The notes under the pieces are model-generated. The model did no database searches and was not told the origin of the DNA. It was given only the letters and a program-made list of their open reading frames with translations. The position numbers were made by a program, and so were the translations under genes. Positions 18,139-26,519 of a stretch of 64,000 nt of DNA are shown one piece after another; within the stretch, counting starts at the first letter, position 1, and every line of letters begins with the position of its first letter. The DNA is taken from positions 1 to 64,000 of the forward strand of contig NZ_APLF01000004.1 in NCBI RefSeq assembly GCF_000355905.1, given 5' to 3'. This DNA is from Psychroflexus gondwanensis ACAM 44. Lineage in GTDB: Bacteria > Bacteroidota > Bacteroidia > Flavobacteriales > Flavobacteriaceae.

Positions 18139-19541
18139 CGATTTAATAAACTCAGGAGATGATTTTCTAACTCAGGATCGTTTAGGTTCAAGGAATTATC
18201 TGTGATTGTAAAAGATTGATCGACAACATATACTTTATTGAGGTAATTTCTAAAGAAAGAATACTTGCTAAAGGGAGCATCAGTAATAATTTGAAACTCG
18301 GTGTTATACTTAAAATCGAATTGTTTTAAAGCATTTTGCCAAAGAGTTCCGTTTTGAAAATCTAGGTTTATGCTTAGAAATTTAACTTTAGGGTATTTAT
18401 CTCTCAGCTCGTCGATTTTTTTCAAATTGTTTTTTTTGGCTTCTAACGATAAGGCGGACCATGTATACAAAACCACGGGTTGTCCTTGAGCAAGAGATTT
18501 GAAGCTTAGAGTGTCCGAACTGGTGGTTTTAAATCTTGCCTCTTTCAAGCTACTCCCTTTCAGATATTGACTCTGAATAGCTGTTAGTTGATGTAATTCT
18601 TTCTCATCCAATGTAGGGCTATCAAATTTCTGAATGATAGATAAGGTTTCTTCTAGCTGAGCTTTAGTTTGAGAAAAAACGATTTCACGCCGAATCAGTC
18701 GATTAAAAAAGTTGGTTTTTAAGTAGTCATTTACAAATAATTCATGAACCAAATTCAATCGTCGCTTCAAGTTTTTATGATCATTCAAATCGAAGCACTC
18801 TCTGTTGGAAGGGTCGCAAACTTCTATTGAATAATTTTTAAGATAGTTATCCAAAAATCGCATATAACTAAAGTTGGAAACTAAATCAGAATCATTAAAA
18901 TTCACATCTTCTCGGTAGCTAAAATAATCTTTTGGAAATTCTTTAAATTTTGCGGGTATGTACTTTCTTATGAGAAATGCGTAGCGTTCTCGCATATCAT
19001 AATGTTCATAATTGATAGTGCTTAAGGCGATGTTCTTAAAATAAGGGCTAAAATTCGATTTACTCTCCAGAGTGTTATATTTTGCAAATCTTAAGGCTCT
19101 CAAAGAGTCTGTTTTGATGGTAAAGGCGTCTGGAGATATTTTGTAATAGGAAAGAATTAGATCGTTATCCTCTTCATTAAGAAGAAACATATTGATCAAA
19201 AAATTATTTTCTTCTGAAGAATCTCCATCAAAAGTTAAGGATTCGTCGAAGGCCATCGTATTCACTCTTAATACCGAGCTATCTCCAGGCTTTAAATACA
19301 TCGACTGGCTTTCTGGATGGTGCTCAAAAGTGTAAACGGATTCTTTATCTAGAGAAAATCTATAGCCGAAGTTATTGTTAGAATCTAAAGCAATAGTATC
19401 TATAATGTCACCATTATGTTTTAAAGTGACATAATTAGTATTTGGGTTAACAATTCTACCACCAAGATAAGTTTCTTTATCCTCAGTGTGATTTGTACAT
19501 GACAAAAAACCAAATATTAATAATAGGTAAGTATATCTCAT
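18135..19541 (-). CDS. Thioredoxin-fold (TlpA-like) lipoprotein lacking the CxxC motif
   Basis: A 468-residue lipoprotein (lipobox FGFLSC, Cys15). The N-terminal 100 residues look like the DUF4369-type strand domain found before TlpA folds (GGRIVNPNTNYVTLKHNGDIIDTI). A helical middle follows, and from about residue 340 a thioredoxin-like domain (DTLSFKSLAQGQPVVLYTW, KVKFLSINLDFQ, VYVVDQSFTI). Where TlpA has WCxxC this protein reads TWSALSLEA, so it cannot be a dithiol oxidoreductase. The stop overlaps the start of the remaining MoeB homology, yet the ending LENHLLSLLNR looks natural. No gene partner is evident. Role unknown, perhaps binding or scaffolding. Confidence 0.78.
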   Translation of the reverse strand: MRYTYLLLIFGFLSCTNHTEDKETYLGGRIVNPNTNYVTLKHNGDIIDTIALDSNNNFGYRFSLDKESVYTFEHHPESQSMYLKPGDSSVLRVNTMAFDESLTFDGDSSEENNFLINMFLLNEEDNDLILSYYKISPDAFTIKTDSLRALRFAKYNTLESKSNFSPYFKNIALSTINYEHYDMRERYAFLIRKYIPAKFKEFPKDYFSYREDVNFNDSDLVSNFSYMRFLDNYLKNYSIEVCDPSNRECFDLNDHKNLKRRLNLVHELFVNDYLKTNFFNRLIRREIVFSQTKAQLEETLSIIQKFDSPTLDEKELHQLTAIQSQYLKGSSLKEARFKTTSSDTLSFKSLAQGQPVVLYTWSALSLEAKKNNLKKIDELRDKYPKVKFLSINLDFQNGTLWQNALKQFDFKYNTEFQIITDAPFSKYSFFRNYLNKVYVVDQSFTITDNSLNLNDPELENHLLSLLNR

Positions 19542-19649
19542 AAATACTAAACAATCCTTACAAATCTAACTTTACCTAATCGTTGAATGTGTTAACCCAC
19601 AGTTAAAAAAGCAGTTTTATTAATCCTTTATGGATTGTGATAAATTGAG

Positions 19650-19657
19650 TACTTTTG
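19650..19657 (+). promoter_or_regulatory. Candidate -7 promoter element of the ABC-F gene
   Basis: TACTTTTG matches TAnnTTTG, 19 bases before ATG 19677. The -33 box is not clear. Its position argues against any start upstream of 19677. Confidence 0.5.
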
Positions 19658-19676
19658 CAAAAAATTTAGCTTTATT

Positions 19677-21308
19677 ATGCTTTCAGTTTCAAATCTTTCT
19701 GTACAATTTGGTAAACGTATTCTTTTTGATGAAGTCAATACGACCTTTACTACTGGGAATTGCTATGGTATTATTGGTGCCAATGGTGCTGGAAAATCAA
19801 CGTTCCTTAATATCATTTCTGGCAAAATGGATCCCACTTCTGGCCGTGTCTCTTTAGAATCTGGCAAGCGGATGTCTGTCTTAGAACAAGATCACTCCAT
19901 GTATGATGATTATAATGTCCTAGAGACCGTCATTACGGGGAATGCGCCACTTTATAAGATCAAAAAGGAAATGGATGAGATCTATGCCAAAGAAGACTTT
20001 AGCGATGCAGATGGTGAACGCGTTGGAGTCCTTCAAGTTGAGTTTGAAGAAATGGACGGTTGGAACGCCGAAAGTAATGCCGCAGCCCTACTTTCTAATT
20101 TAGGTATAGAGTCAGGCTCACACTACACCTTGGTTAAGGATTTAGATGGACAACAAAAAGTAAGAGTCCTTTTAGCTAAAGCTATTTTCGGAAATCCTGA
20201 CGTATTAATCATGGATGAGCCTACCAACGATTTAGATTATGAAACCATCACTTGGTTGGAAAATTTCTTAGCAAACTTTGACAATACGGTAATCGTTGTT
20301 TCTCACGACCGCCACTTCTTAGATGCGGTTTGTACTCATATTTCTGATATAGATTTCGGAAAAATCACTCATTATAGCGGTAACTATACCTTTTGGTATG
20401 AATCGTCTCAACTTGCTGCCAAGCAACGTGCACAGCAAAACAAAAAGTCTGAAGAAAAGAAAAAAGAACTTCAACAATTTATTGAGCGGTTTAGCGCAAA
20501 CGTCGCTAAGTCGAAGCAAGCGACCTCAAGAAAGAAAATGTTGGACAAGTTGGACTTCCAAAATATCAAACCTTCGAATAGAAGATATCCTGCTATCATT
20601 TTTGAAAAAGAAAGAGAAGCTGGAGATCAAATTTTACATGCTGAAAACCTATCGGCTAGCATAGACAATGAAGTCATTTTTAAAAATGTTCACATCAATT
20701 TAAACAAAGGCGATAAGGTGGTCTTTTATTCAAAAGATTCTCGAGCTACTACTGCTTTATATGAAATCATCAATGGTAAAGCAGAACCAGATACAGGCTC
20801 TTACAAATGGGGAATCACAACCAATCAATCCTACTTACCTAACGACAATAGTGAGTATTTCGAAAGTAAACTTTCTCTTGTAGATTGGCTAAGACAATGG
20901 GCCAAAACTGAAGAAGAGCGAGAGGAAGTTCACATCCGTGGGTTTTTAGGCAAAATGCTTTTCAGTGGCGATGAAGCACTTAAAACTTGTGATGTCCTTT
21001 CTGGGGGTGAAAAAGTAAGGTGTATGGTCAGTAGAATGATGATGACTAGAGCGAATGTTTTGATTTTAGATGAACCTACCAATCACTTAGATCTTGAAAC
21101 CATTACTGCTTTCAATAATTCTTTAAAGAATTTCAAAGGAAATATTTTACTTACTACTCATGATCATCAATTTGCACAAACTGTGGGTAATAGAGTGATT
21201 GAATTAACTCCCAATGGTATCATTGACAAATTTTCAACGTTCGATGAATACATGTCGGATCCCAAAATCAAAGAACAACGTGAAAAGATGTATGCTGTAG
21301 AAGCCTAA
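19677..21308 (+). CDS. ABC-F family ATPase (ribosome-associated, EttA/Uup-like)
   Basis: A 543-residue soluble protein with two ABC ATPase domains and no membrane part, as in ABC-F translation factors. Domain 1 has Walker A GANGAGKST near residue 37 and Walker B with MDEPTNDLD. The linker with paired helices (about 240-300, KKSEEKKKELQQFIERF) is present. Domain 2 has LSGGEKVR and LDEPTNHLD. Two degenerate spots are visible: signature 1 reads DLDGQQKV, and the second Walker A region reads YSKDSRATTALY. I recall such forms in flavobacterial homologues, so they do not by themselves mean decay. ABC-F proteins act at the ribosomal E site, and some give antibiotic protection; nothing here indicates resistance. 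Confidence 0.93.
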   Translation: MLSVSNLSVQFGKRILFDEVNTTFTTGNCYGIIGANGAGKSTFLNIISGKMDPTSGRVSLESGKRMSVLEQDHSMYDDYNVLETVITGNAPLYKIKKEMDEIYAKEDFSDADGERVGVLQVEFEEMDGWNAESNAAALLSNLGIESGSHYTLVKDLDGQQKVRVLLAKAIFGNPDVLIMDEPTNDLDYETITWLENFLANFDNTVIVVSHDRHFLDAVCTHISDIDFGKITHYSGNYTFWYESSQLAAKQRAQQNKKSEEKKKELQQFIERFSANVAKSKQATSRKKMLDKLDFQNIKPSNRRYPAIIFEKEREAGDQILHAENLSASIDNEVIFKNVHINLNKGDKVVFYSKDSRATTALYEIINGKAEPDTGSYKWGITTNQSYLPNDNSEYFESKLSLVDWLRQWAKTEEEREEVHIRGFLGKMLFSGDEALKTCDVLSGGEKVRCMVSRMMMTRANVLILDEPTNHLDLETITAFNNSLKNFKGNILLTTHDHQFAQTVGNRVIELTPNGIIDKFSTFDEYMSDPKIKEQREKMYAVEA

Positions 21309-21314
21309 AGGCAA

Positions 21315-21367
21315 TCCACCATCAACTAAAAGACCTCGTAATTCGAGGTCTTTTAGTTGATGGTGGA
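21315..21367. terminator. Very long bidirectional hairpin between ABC-F and mltG
   Basis: TCCACCATCAACTAAAAGACCTCG (split here as TCCACCATCAAC plus TAAAAGACCTCG) at 21315-21338 is matched perfectly by its reverse complement at 21344-21367 around a 5-base loop, giving a 24-base stem. The inner part with A and T runs looks like a normal two-way terminator. The outer 12 base pairs are an unusual extension. Confidence 0.85.
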
Positions 21368-21376
21368 AATTAAATT

Positions 21377-22420
21377 TTATCTATAAATTTTTTGCTCATT
21401 CACCCATTTTTGATACATCCGTGCATTACGATTATGCTGTGCTAAAGTTTTAGCAAATTTATGGTACCCCATATTTTCTGTATCCGCAGCAAAATAAAAG
21501 TAGTCATGAGATTCTGCATTCAGTACAGCGTCTATGGAAGACACATCCGGCATAGCGATAAGCCCTGGAGGCAATCCCTTGTTCTTGTAAGTATTATAAG
21601 GAGAGTCCAATTCTAAATCCTTATACAAAACGCGTTTAATGGGGGTTTCAAAATCTTGATTTTGGTTTTGGATAGCAAAAATGACCGTAGGGTCTGCTTG
21701 TAACTTCATTCCTCTGCGAAGTCTGTTCAAATAAACTCCAGCAACCTTAGGTCGCTCCTCTACTTTAGCGGTTTCTTTCTGAACAATAGCCGCTAGGGAC
21801 ATGACTTCTGTAGGGGTCAAATTAAGAGCATTAGCCTTTTCGGTTCGGCTTGTATTCCAAAATTCAGTATGATAATTGACCATTCTATCGCGAAATTCTT
21901 CTCCAGAGGTATTCCAGTAAAACTCGTAGGTGTTTGGAATATAAAATTTTAGGCTTTCTAGAGCTGTTATTTGTAGAGAATCCAGAAAAGTACTATCTAC
22001 CATAGCAGATAATAGAGATATGCTGTCGGCTTCAATTTGTTCTGCAACTCGTCCAGAAAGTTCTTCTAGCCTATGTTGGTTGTTAAAGCTGACTTGTATA
22101 GGAACATTTCTAGATCGCAAAGTGTTAACAATTTCGTTATTATTCATTCCTTTTTCCAACACGAAATGACCAGCTCTTACAGAATTTTGATAGCCTTTCT
22201 TTTCTGCTACGGTAATAAAATCCTCTGTATGTCTAAGTAAAGGATGAATTTGATCAACAACCTGTTGAAGACTACTCCCCGTTGAGATATAGACCGATTG
22301 CTTTTCAGTTTGGAAAGCCGTATTTGGGGAGAAAATAGTTGTATAAATACTATAACTGATAACACCTAGAATAACTAGACCTATCGCAGAAACTGCGATT
22401 AATATTTTTTTAATGTACAT
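21377..22420 (-). CDS. mltG: Endolytic transglycosylase MltG (YceG-like)
   Basis: A 347-residue membrane-anchored lytic transglycosylase that cuts nascent glycan strands and sets peptidoglycan chain length. One N-terminal membrane helix (residues about 5-27) is followed by a LysM-like region (VYISTGSSLQQVVDQI, AGHFVLEKGMNNNEIVNTLRS) and the YceG catalytic domain with the key Glu in MSLAAIVQKETAKVEERPKV, then GVYLNRLRRGMKLQADPTVIF and SPYNTYKNKGLPPGLIAMP. The length is normal. It overlaps the end of the GNAT gene upstream by 11 bases and is the last gene of dapF-GNAT-mltG. Confidence 0.96.
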   Translation of the reverse strand: MYIKKILIAVSAIGLVILGVISYSIYTTIFSPNTAFQTEKQSVYISTGSSLQQVVDQIHPLLRHTEDFITVAEKKGYQNSVRAGHFVLEKGMNNNEIVNTLRSRNVPIQVSFNNQHRLEELSGRVAEQIEADSISLLSAMVDSTFLDSLQITALESLKFYIPNTYEFYWNTSGEEFRDRMVNYHTEFWNTSRTEKANALNLTPTEVMSLAAIVQKETAKVEERPKVAGVYLNRLRRGMKLQADPTVIFAIQNQNQDFETPIKRVLYKDLELDSPYNTYKNKGLPPGLIAMPDVSSIDAVLNAESHDYFYFAADTENMGYHKFAKTLAQHNRNARMYQKWVNEQKIYR

Positions 22421-22937
22421 GCTTTATTTTTTGAAGTAAATATTCACTCTGAAATTTACCAGCATTAAACCTCCAGTCTTTCTTAAGACCAATTTCTTCA
22501 AATCCAAAGCTTTTGAAAAGCCTTATGCTATTTGAATTATTTTCTATAATTGAAGCAAATATTTGATGTAAATCCAACACATCAAAAGTATAATCTATCA
22601 TCAATTCCAAAGCTTCTGTACCATAGCCTTTCGCTTGGTAATCCTCAAGAATAAGAATACCAAGACCGGCTCGCTTATTCTTAGGATCAAAATCATAAAG
22701 ATCTATAAATCCAATAGGTTGTTTATTGTGCAAAGCGATGACTAGTCGCATTTGCTTAACTTCATAAATATCCCTATGAGCGTTTTGTAAATATTCTTTT
22801 AAGACCGATCTGGAGAAGGGCTGAAGCGTATCACTTAAATACCAAAAGTGCTCATCATTTTCCACCAGCTCAAGAAAATCCAGATCTTCTGGAATCAAGG
22901 CTCTAAGTAAAATATGTGAACTTTTAAGTTTTACCAT
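22410..22937 (-). CDS. GNAT-family N-acetyltransferase (RimJ/RimL-like)
   Basis: A 175-residue acetyltransferase of the RimJ/RimL branch. It shows HILLRALIPEDLDFLELVEND, the acetyl-CoA loop ILEDYQAKGYGTEAL (a Q-x-x-G-x-G/A type motif), and the end pattern NNSNSIRLFKSFGFEEIG. The substrate is unknown; ribosomal proteins, small amines or peptidoglycan precursors are all possible. I choose ATG 22937 rather than 22958 because the family fold begins at VKLKSSHILLRA. The start lies inside the last codons of dapF, so the genes are co-translated. Confidence 0.88.
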   Translation of the reverse strand: MVKLKSSHILLRALIPEDLDFLELVENDEHFWYLSDTLQPFSRSVLKEYLQNAHRDIYEVKQMRLVIALHNKQPIGFIDLYDFDPKNKRAGLGILILEDYQAKGYGTEALELMIDYTFDVLDLHQIFASIIENNSNSIRLFKSFGFEEIGLKKDWRFNAGKFQSEYLLQKIKHVH

Positions 22938-23715
22938 TATAATCTCCTTCAAATACAAATGTAGCAGGGCCTTTTAACCAAATATTTTTAGCTGCATTTA
23001 AACCCTCAATTTCAAAATCAACTTCCAAAGGTCCGCCTTTAGTGATAACCTTCACCGGCAAATCTTCAACTTTATTGGCCATTTTTGCTGTTATAGCTGC
23101 AGCAGTAACTCCAGTGCCACAAGAATAGGTTTCATCTTCCACTCCCCTTTCGTAGGTTCTTACATGGACATCTCCGTCAATAACTTGAATAAAGTTCACA
23201 TTGGTTCCGCCTATAGCCTCATAGTTGGGAAGGTTTCTTATTCTGCGACCCTGTGTAAAAACATCAAAATCTTTTACATCATCCACAAAAGCGACGTGGT
23301 GTGGAGAACCTGTATCCATAAAAGAAGCTTCTCTACTTAAATTTACAGTAGGAACGTCTATCATTTTTAGACTGACTGTTTCTCCTTTAATTATGGCAGA
23401 ATGTAAGCCATCTACGGCTTCAAAAGTCGTTTCAGAATCGATAATACCAAGTTGTTTTGCAAAAGCGACTATACATCTCCCGCCATTACCGCACATGCTG
23501 CTTTCTTTACCATCGGCATTAAAGTAAATCATTTTGAAATCTGAAATAGCATCAGTTGAATTTTCTAGTAAAATAAGACCATCCGCTCCTACCCCAAATC
23601 GTCTATCACATAAGCCTTGTATGATTTTGGCATCGTTTTTGAAAGTTGTGGTTCTGTTATCAATAAGTACAAAATCGTTTCCCGTTCCCTGATATTTAAA
23701 GAAATGTAATTCCAT
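22924..23715 (-). CDS. dapF: Diaminopimelate epimerase
   Basis: A 263-residue enzyme that converts LL- to meso-diaminopimelate for lysine and peptidoglycan synthesis. It has the two catalytic cysteines in MCGNGGRC and YSCGTGV, the opening HFFKYQGTGNDFVLID and the loop SPHHVAFVDD. The length is typical. A -7 element lies just upstream, and mltG follows in the same operon, so precursor supply and glycan processing are co-transcribed. Confidence 0.98.
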   Translation of the reverse strand: MELHFFKYQGTGNDFVLIDNRTTTFKNDAKIIQGLCDRRFGVGADGLILLENSTDAISDFKMIYFNADGKESSMCGNGGRCIVAFAKQLGIIDSETTFEAVDGLHSAIIKGETVSLKMIDVPTVNLSREASFMDTGSPHHVAFVDDVKDFDVFTQGRRIRNLPNYEAIGGTNVNFIQVIDGDVHVRTYERGVEDETYSCGTGVTAAAITAKMANKVEDLPVKVITKGGPLEVDFEIEGLNAAKNIWLKGPATFVFEGDYNGKT

Positions 23716-23734
23716 TAATAGTAATTGTGACTTG

Positions 23735-23742
23735 CAAATATA
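23735..23742 (-). promoter_or_regulatory. Candidate -7 promoter element of dapF
   Basis: On the minus strand TATATTTG (23742-23735) matches TAnnTTTG, 19 bases before the dapF ATG. The -33 box is not evident. Confidence 0.5.
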
Positions 23743-23841
23743 GGATAATAATAAGGGAAACGCTTGGGTTAAAAATGGGTTAAATACATTCTTAATCTGA
23801 AGACATAAACTAATTTTAAATTCAATTAAATAATACTAGTT

Positions 23842-25248
23842 ATGAAAAAAAACACTAAATTTTTAGTGCTGGCTCTATTGGTCAGCTTTATGAGCGTTGG
23901 TGTATATAAGATCTTTTTTGAGGCACCTCCCTTAGTTTCCGAATCTTACCAAATACCTTCGCAACAAGACAGTATGAATCCAACAACGCAACTTACTTCA
24001 GCTCTGAAAGAAAAGTCTGAGTTAAATTTCACTGAAGCTGCAGAAAGAACTGTAAACGCCGTTGTTCACGTAAAAAACGTAGCCACTACAAGGCAACCTA
24101 GAAGTTTATTTGACTACTACTACGGAAGCGGAGAAACTCAAAAAGCAATAAGAGGTGCCGGATCTGGAGTGATCTTGAGTCCCGATGGTTTAATAGTCAC
24201 CAATAATCATGTGATTAAAGGAGCCTCTGAACTCCAAGTCACCTTAAATAATAACAAAACCTATGTGGCAGAAGTCATCGGTTCTTCGTCTCAAAACGAC
24301 ATTGCTTTATTAAAAATAGACGCTACAGAATTGGATTATCTCCCTTTTGGAGATTCCGATCAAATTAGCGTTGGCGAGTGGGTCCTAGCCGTTGGTAATC
24401 CATTTAATCTCACTTCTACTGTGACTGCAGGTATTGTAAGTGCTAAAGCTAGAGATTTGAGTGGAAGTGACAATCAATTTCAGTCTTTCATACAAACGGA
24501 CGCTGCCGTAAATCCTGGGAATAGCGGTGGTGCTTTAGTGAACACACGAGGAGAACTCATTGGTATCAACACCGCTATCACTTCTCAAACCGGTTCCTTT
24601 GTGGGCTATTCTTTTGCTATTCCAAGTAACAATGCCAAAAAGATAGTTGAGGATTTAATTGAATTTGGTAATGTAAGAAAAGCCGTACTCGGTGTAAGAG
24701 GGACCGACTTAAATAGCGAAACAGCAAAACAACTGGAAATCGAAATATCTCAAGGTTTTTATATCAACGGCGTAGACCCTAAAAGTGGCGCCTATAAAGC
24801 AGGTCTTAAAAAAGGTGATATTATTAAATCTATCGATAATATTAGGATTAGAAAATTTGCGGATATGACGGGCTATTTAAGCTCAAAAAATCCAGGAGAA
24901 ACTGTGACTATTACTTACTTGAGAAATAATAACGAACGTGAGTCTAAAGTCACCTTGGATATCTTTAAAGTTTACCAGATTGAAGATATCGGTTTAGAGG
25001 TGTCCGAGATTTCAAAAGATCAACTTCAAAAATATGGTGCGTCTTCGGGCGTTGTAATTAGAAAAGTTTTACCAAATAGTTTTACTAAAAACGATATCAC
25101 GGGAGTATTGATTACTAAAATTAATGACAAAGAAGTTTACACAATCGAAGACGTAAAGACTATCATAAAAAATAAAAATTCTGAAGAACCTATGCTAGTG
25201 ACCTTTCTAACTCCAAAAGGACAAGAAAAAACTTATGTTTTTAGGTAA
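23842..25248 (+). CDS. htrA: HtrA/DegP-family periplasmic serine protease
   Basis: A 468-residue Do-like protease and chaperone of the periplasm. An N-terminal hydrophobic segment (about 7-23) exports or anchors it. The trypsin-like domain shows the triad His in VTNNHVIKGA, Asp in QNDIALLKID and Ser in NPGNSGGALVN. Two PDZ domains follow (about 285-370, RGTDLNSETAKQLEIEISQG and KSGAYKAGLKKGDIIKSID; then about 385-468, GVLITKINDKEVYTIEDVK). It degrades or holds misfolded envelope proteins. It has its own terminator at 25278 and reads away from dapF. Confidence 0.96.
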   Translation: MKKNTKFLVLALLVSFMSVGVYKIFFEAPPLVSESYQIPSQQDSMNPTTQLTSALKEKSELNFTEAAERTVNAVVHVKNVATTRQPRSLFDYYYGSGETQKAIRGAGSGVILSPDGLIVTNNHVIKGASELQVTLNNNKTYVAEVIGSSSQNDIALLKIDATELDYLPFGDSDQISVGEWVLAVGNPFNLTSTVTAGIVSAKARDLSGSDNQFQSFIQTDAAVNPGNSGGALVNTRGELIGINTAITSQTGSFVGYSFAIPSNNAKKIVEDLIEFGNVRKAVLGVRGTDLNSETAKQLEIEISQGFYINGVDPKSGAYKAGLKKGDIIKSIDNIRIRKFADMTGYLSSKNPGETVTITYLRNNNERESKVTLDIFKVYQIEDIGLEVSEISKDQLQKYGASSGVVIRKVLPNSFTKNDITGVLITKINDKEVYTIEDVKTIIKNKNSEEPMLVTFLTPKGQEKTYVFR

Positions 25249-25277
25249 ACAAAATTAGTTTCTTCGTTTCAGAATAG

Positions 25278-25308
25278 AACTCTCAATCTCATAGATTGGG
25301 AGTTTTTT
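25278..25308 (+). terminator. Intrinsic terminator after htrA
   Basis: AACTCTCAATCT pairs with AGATTGGGAGTT (one G-T pair) across a 3-base loop and is followed by Ts to 25308. Confidence 0.85.
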
Positions 25309-25360
25309 GATTTTACTTTCCTATTCACTGAGTTGTACCCGTTAATAGGTTATGAATTCC

Positions 25361-25368
25361 TATATTTG
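25361..25368 (+). promoter_or_regulatory. -7 promoter element of hpt
   Basis: TATATTTG matches TAnnTTTG, with a TTG at 25333-25335 at a rather long 25-base spacing. It lies downstream of an in-frame ATG at 25352, so the gene must start at ATG 25391, 22 bases after the element. Confidence 0.65.
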
Positions 25369-25390
25369 CACTTTTATTAAATTCAACAAG

Positions 25391-25930
25391 ATGATTAAAC
25401 TTCACGATTTAGAATTCGAACCCTATCTAGGTCCTGAAAAGATACAAGATGCTGTAAGGCAAGTCGCTAAAGAACTTTATAAAGATTACTCTTCAAAAAC
25501 TCCTATTTTTCTCGGAATTTTAAATGGTGCCTTTATGTTTTTATCTGATTTGTTGAAATATTACAAAGGAGATTGCGAAGTCAGTTTTACCAAACTAGCC
25601 TCTTACGAAGGAACTTCTTCTTCAGGTGAAGTGAGCACGCTACTTGGGGCAGGGAACTTAAAAGACAGAGACGTTATTGTAATTGAAGATATTGTAGATA
25701 CAGGACTTACGTTAGAACATATTGTTAGTCAATTAAAAAAAGAAGGGGTCGCTTCCTTCAAGATAGCAAGCCTATTTTTTAAGCCAGAAGCTTATAAAAA
25801 ATCTCTTCCCATAGATTATGTTGGATTGGAAATCCCAAATAAGTTTATCGTAGGTTACGGATTGGATTATAATGGATTAGGAAGAAATTTACCAGAAATA
25901 TATCAACTTAAATCAAGTATAGATGATTAA
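25391..25930 (+). CDS. hpt: Hypoxanthine phosphoribosyltransferase
   Basis: A 179-residue purine-salvage enzyme that joins hypoxanthine or guanine to PRPP. The PRPP loop is VIVIEDIVDTGLTLEHIV, with FLGILNGAFMFLSDLLKY before it and FIVGYGLDYNGLGRNLP, which holds the base-binding and C-terminal signature. ATG 25391 is used because the promoter lies after the earlier in-frame ATG. Its last 8 bases overlap adk, so purine salvage and nucleotide phosphorylation are coupled. Confidence 0.95.
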   Translation: MIKLHDLEFEPYLGPEKIQDAVRQVAKELYKDYSSKTPIFLGILNGAFMFLSDLLKYYKGDCEVSFTKLASYEGTSSSGEVSTLLGAGNLKDRDVIVIEDIVDTGLTLEHIVSQLKKEGVASFKIASLFFKPEAYKKSLPIDYVGLEIPNKFIVGYGLDYNGLGRNLPEIYQLKSSIDD

Positions 25931-26495
25931 TATCGTGTTATTTGGCCCTCCAGGCGCAGGAAAAGGAACACAAGCAGAACACCTTAAGGAGAAATATGAA
26001 CTTGTGCATATTTCAACAGGAGATTTGTTTAGGTACAATATCAAAAATGAAACTGAACTTGGAAAACTAGCTAAATCTTATATGGATAAAGGTGCTTTAG
26101 TTCCCGATGAAGTCACTATTAAAATGCTCAATGACAAAGTTGAAGACCATCTCGATAGCAAAGGTTTTATCTTTGATGGATTTCCAAGAACGCAAGCACA
26201 AGCTGAGTCTTTAAACGAATTGATGACTTCAAAAGACTCTCAAATTGACGCAATGGTCGCTCTAGAAGTTGCAGATCAGGTTCTTGTTGAACGATTATTG
26301 GAACGAGGCAAAACCTCAGGGCGTAAAGACGATGCCAGCGAAGAAGTAATTCGCAATAGAATAAGAGTATATTATAACGAAACCGAAATTCTTAAGGAAT
26401 TTTACAAAAAAGAAGATAAATACTATGGTGTGGATGGTGTAGGCTCAATTTCTGAGATTACTCAACGCATCAGTAAAGTCATTGACTCTTTATAA
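25923..26495 (+). CDS. adk: Adenylate kinase
   Basis: A 190-residue AMP kinase that equilibrates AMP, ADP and ATP. The P-loop is GPPGAGKGTQ near residue 7, AMP-binding ISTGDLFR and FDGFPRTQAQAE are present, and the LID is the short form (RGKTSGRKDDASEEVIRNRI), without zinc-binding cysteines. It overlaps hpt by 8 bases and precedes obg by 24 bases, one likely transcript. Confidence 0.97.
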   Translation: MINIVLFGPPGAGKGTQAEHLKEKYELVHISTGDLFRYNIKNETELGKLAKSYMDKGALVPDEVTIKMLNDKVEDHLDSKGFIFDGFPRTQAQAESLNELMTSKDSQIDAMVALEVADQVLVERLLERGKTSGRKDDASEEVIRNRIRVYYNETEILKEFYKKEDKYYGVDGVGSISEITQRISKVIDSL

Positions 26496-26519
26496 AAATC
26501 AAGCATTTAGCTTACTATT

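Noticed and set aside
19630-19857. Alternative start for the ABC-F gene in another frame
   Set aside because: It overlaps the promoter and the ABC-F N-terminus, whose homology fixes the start at 19677.
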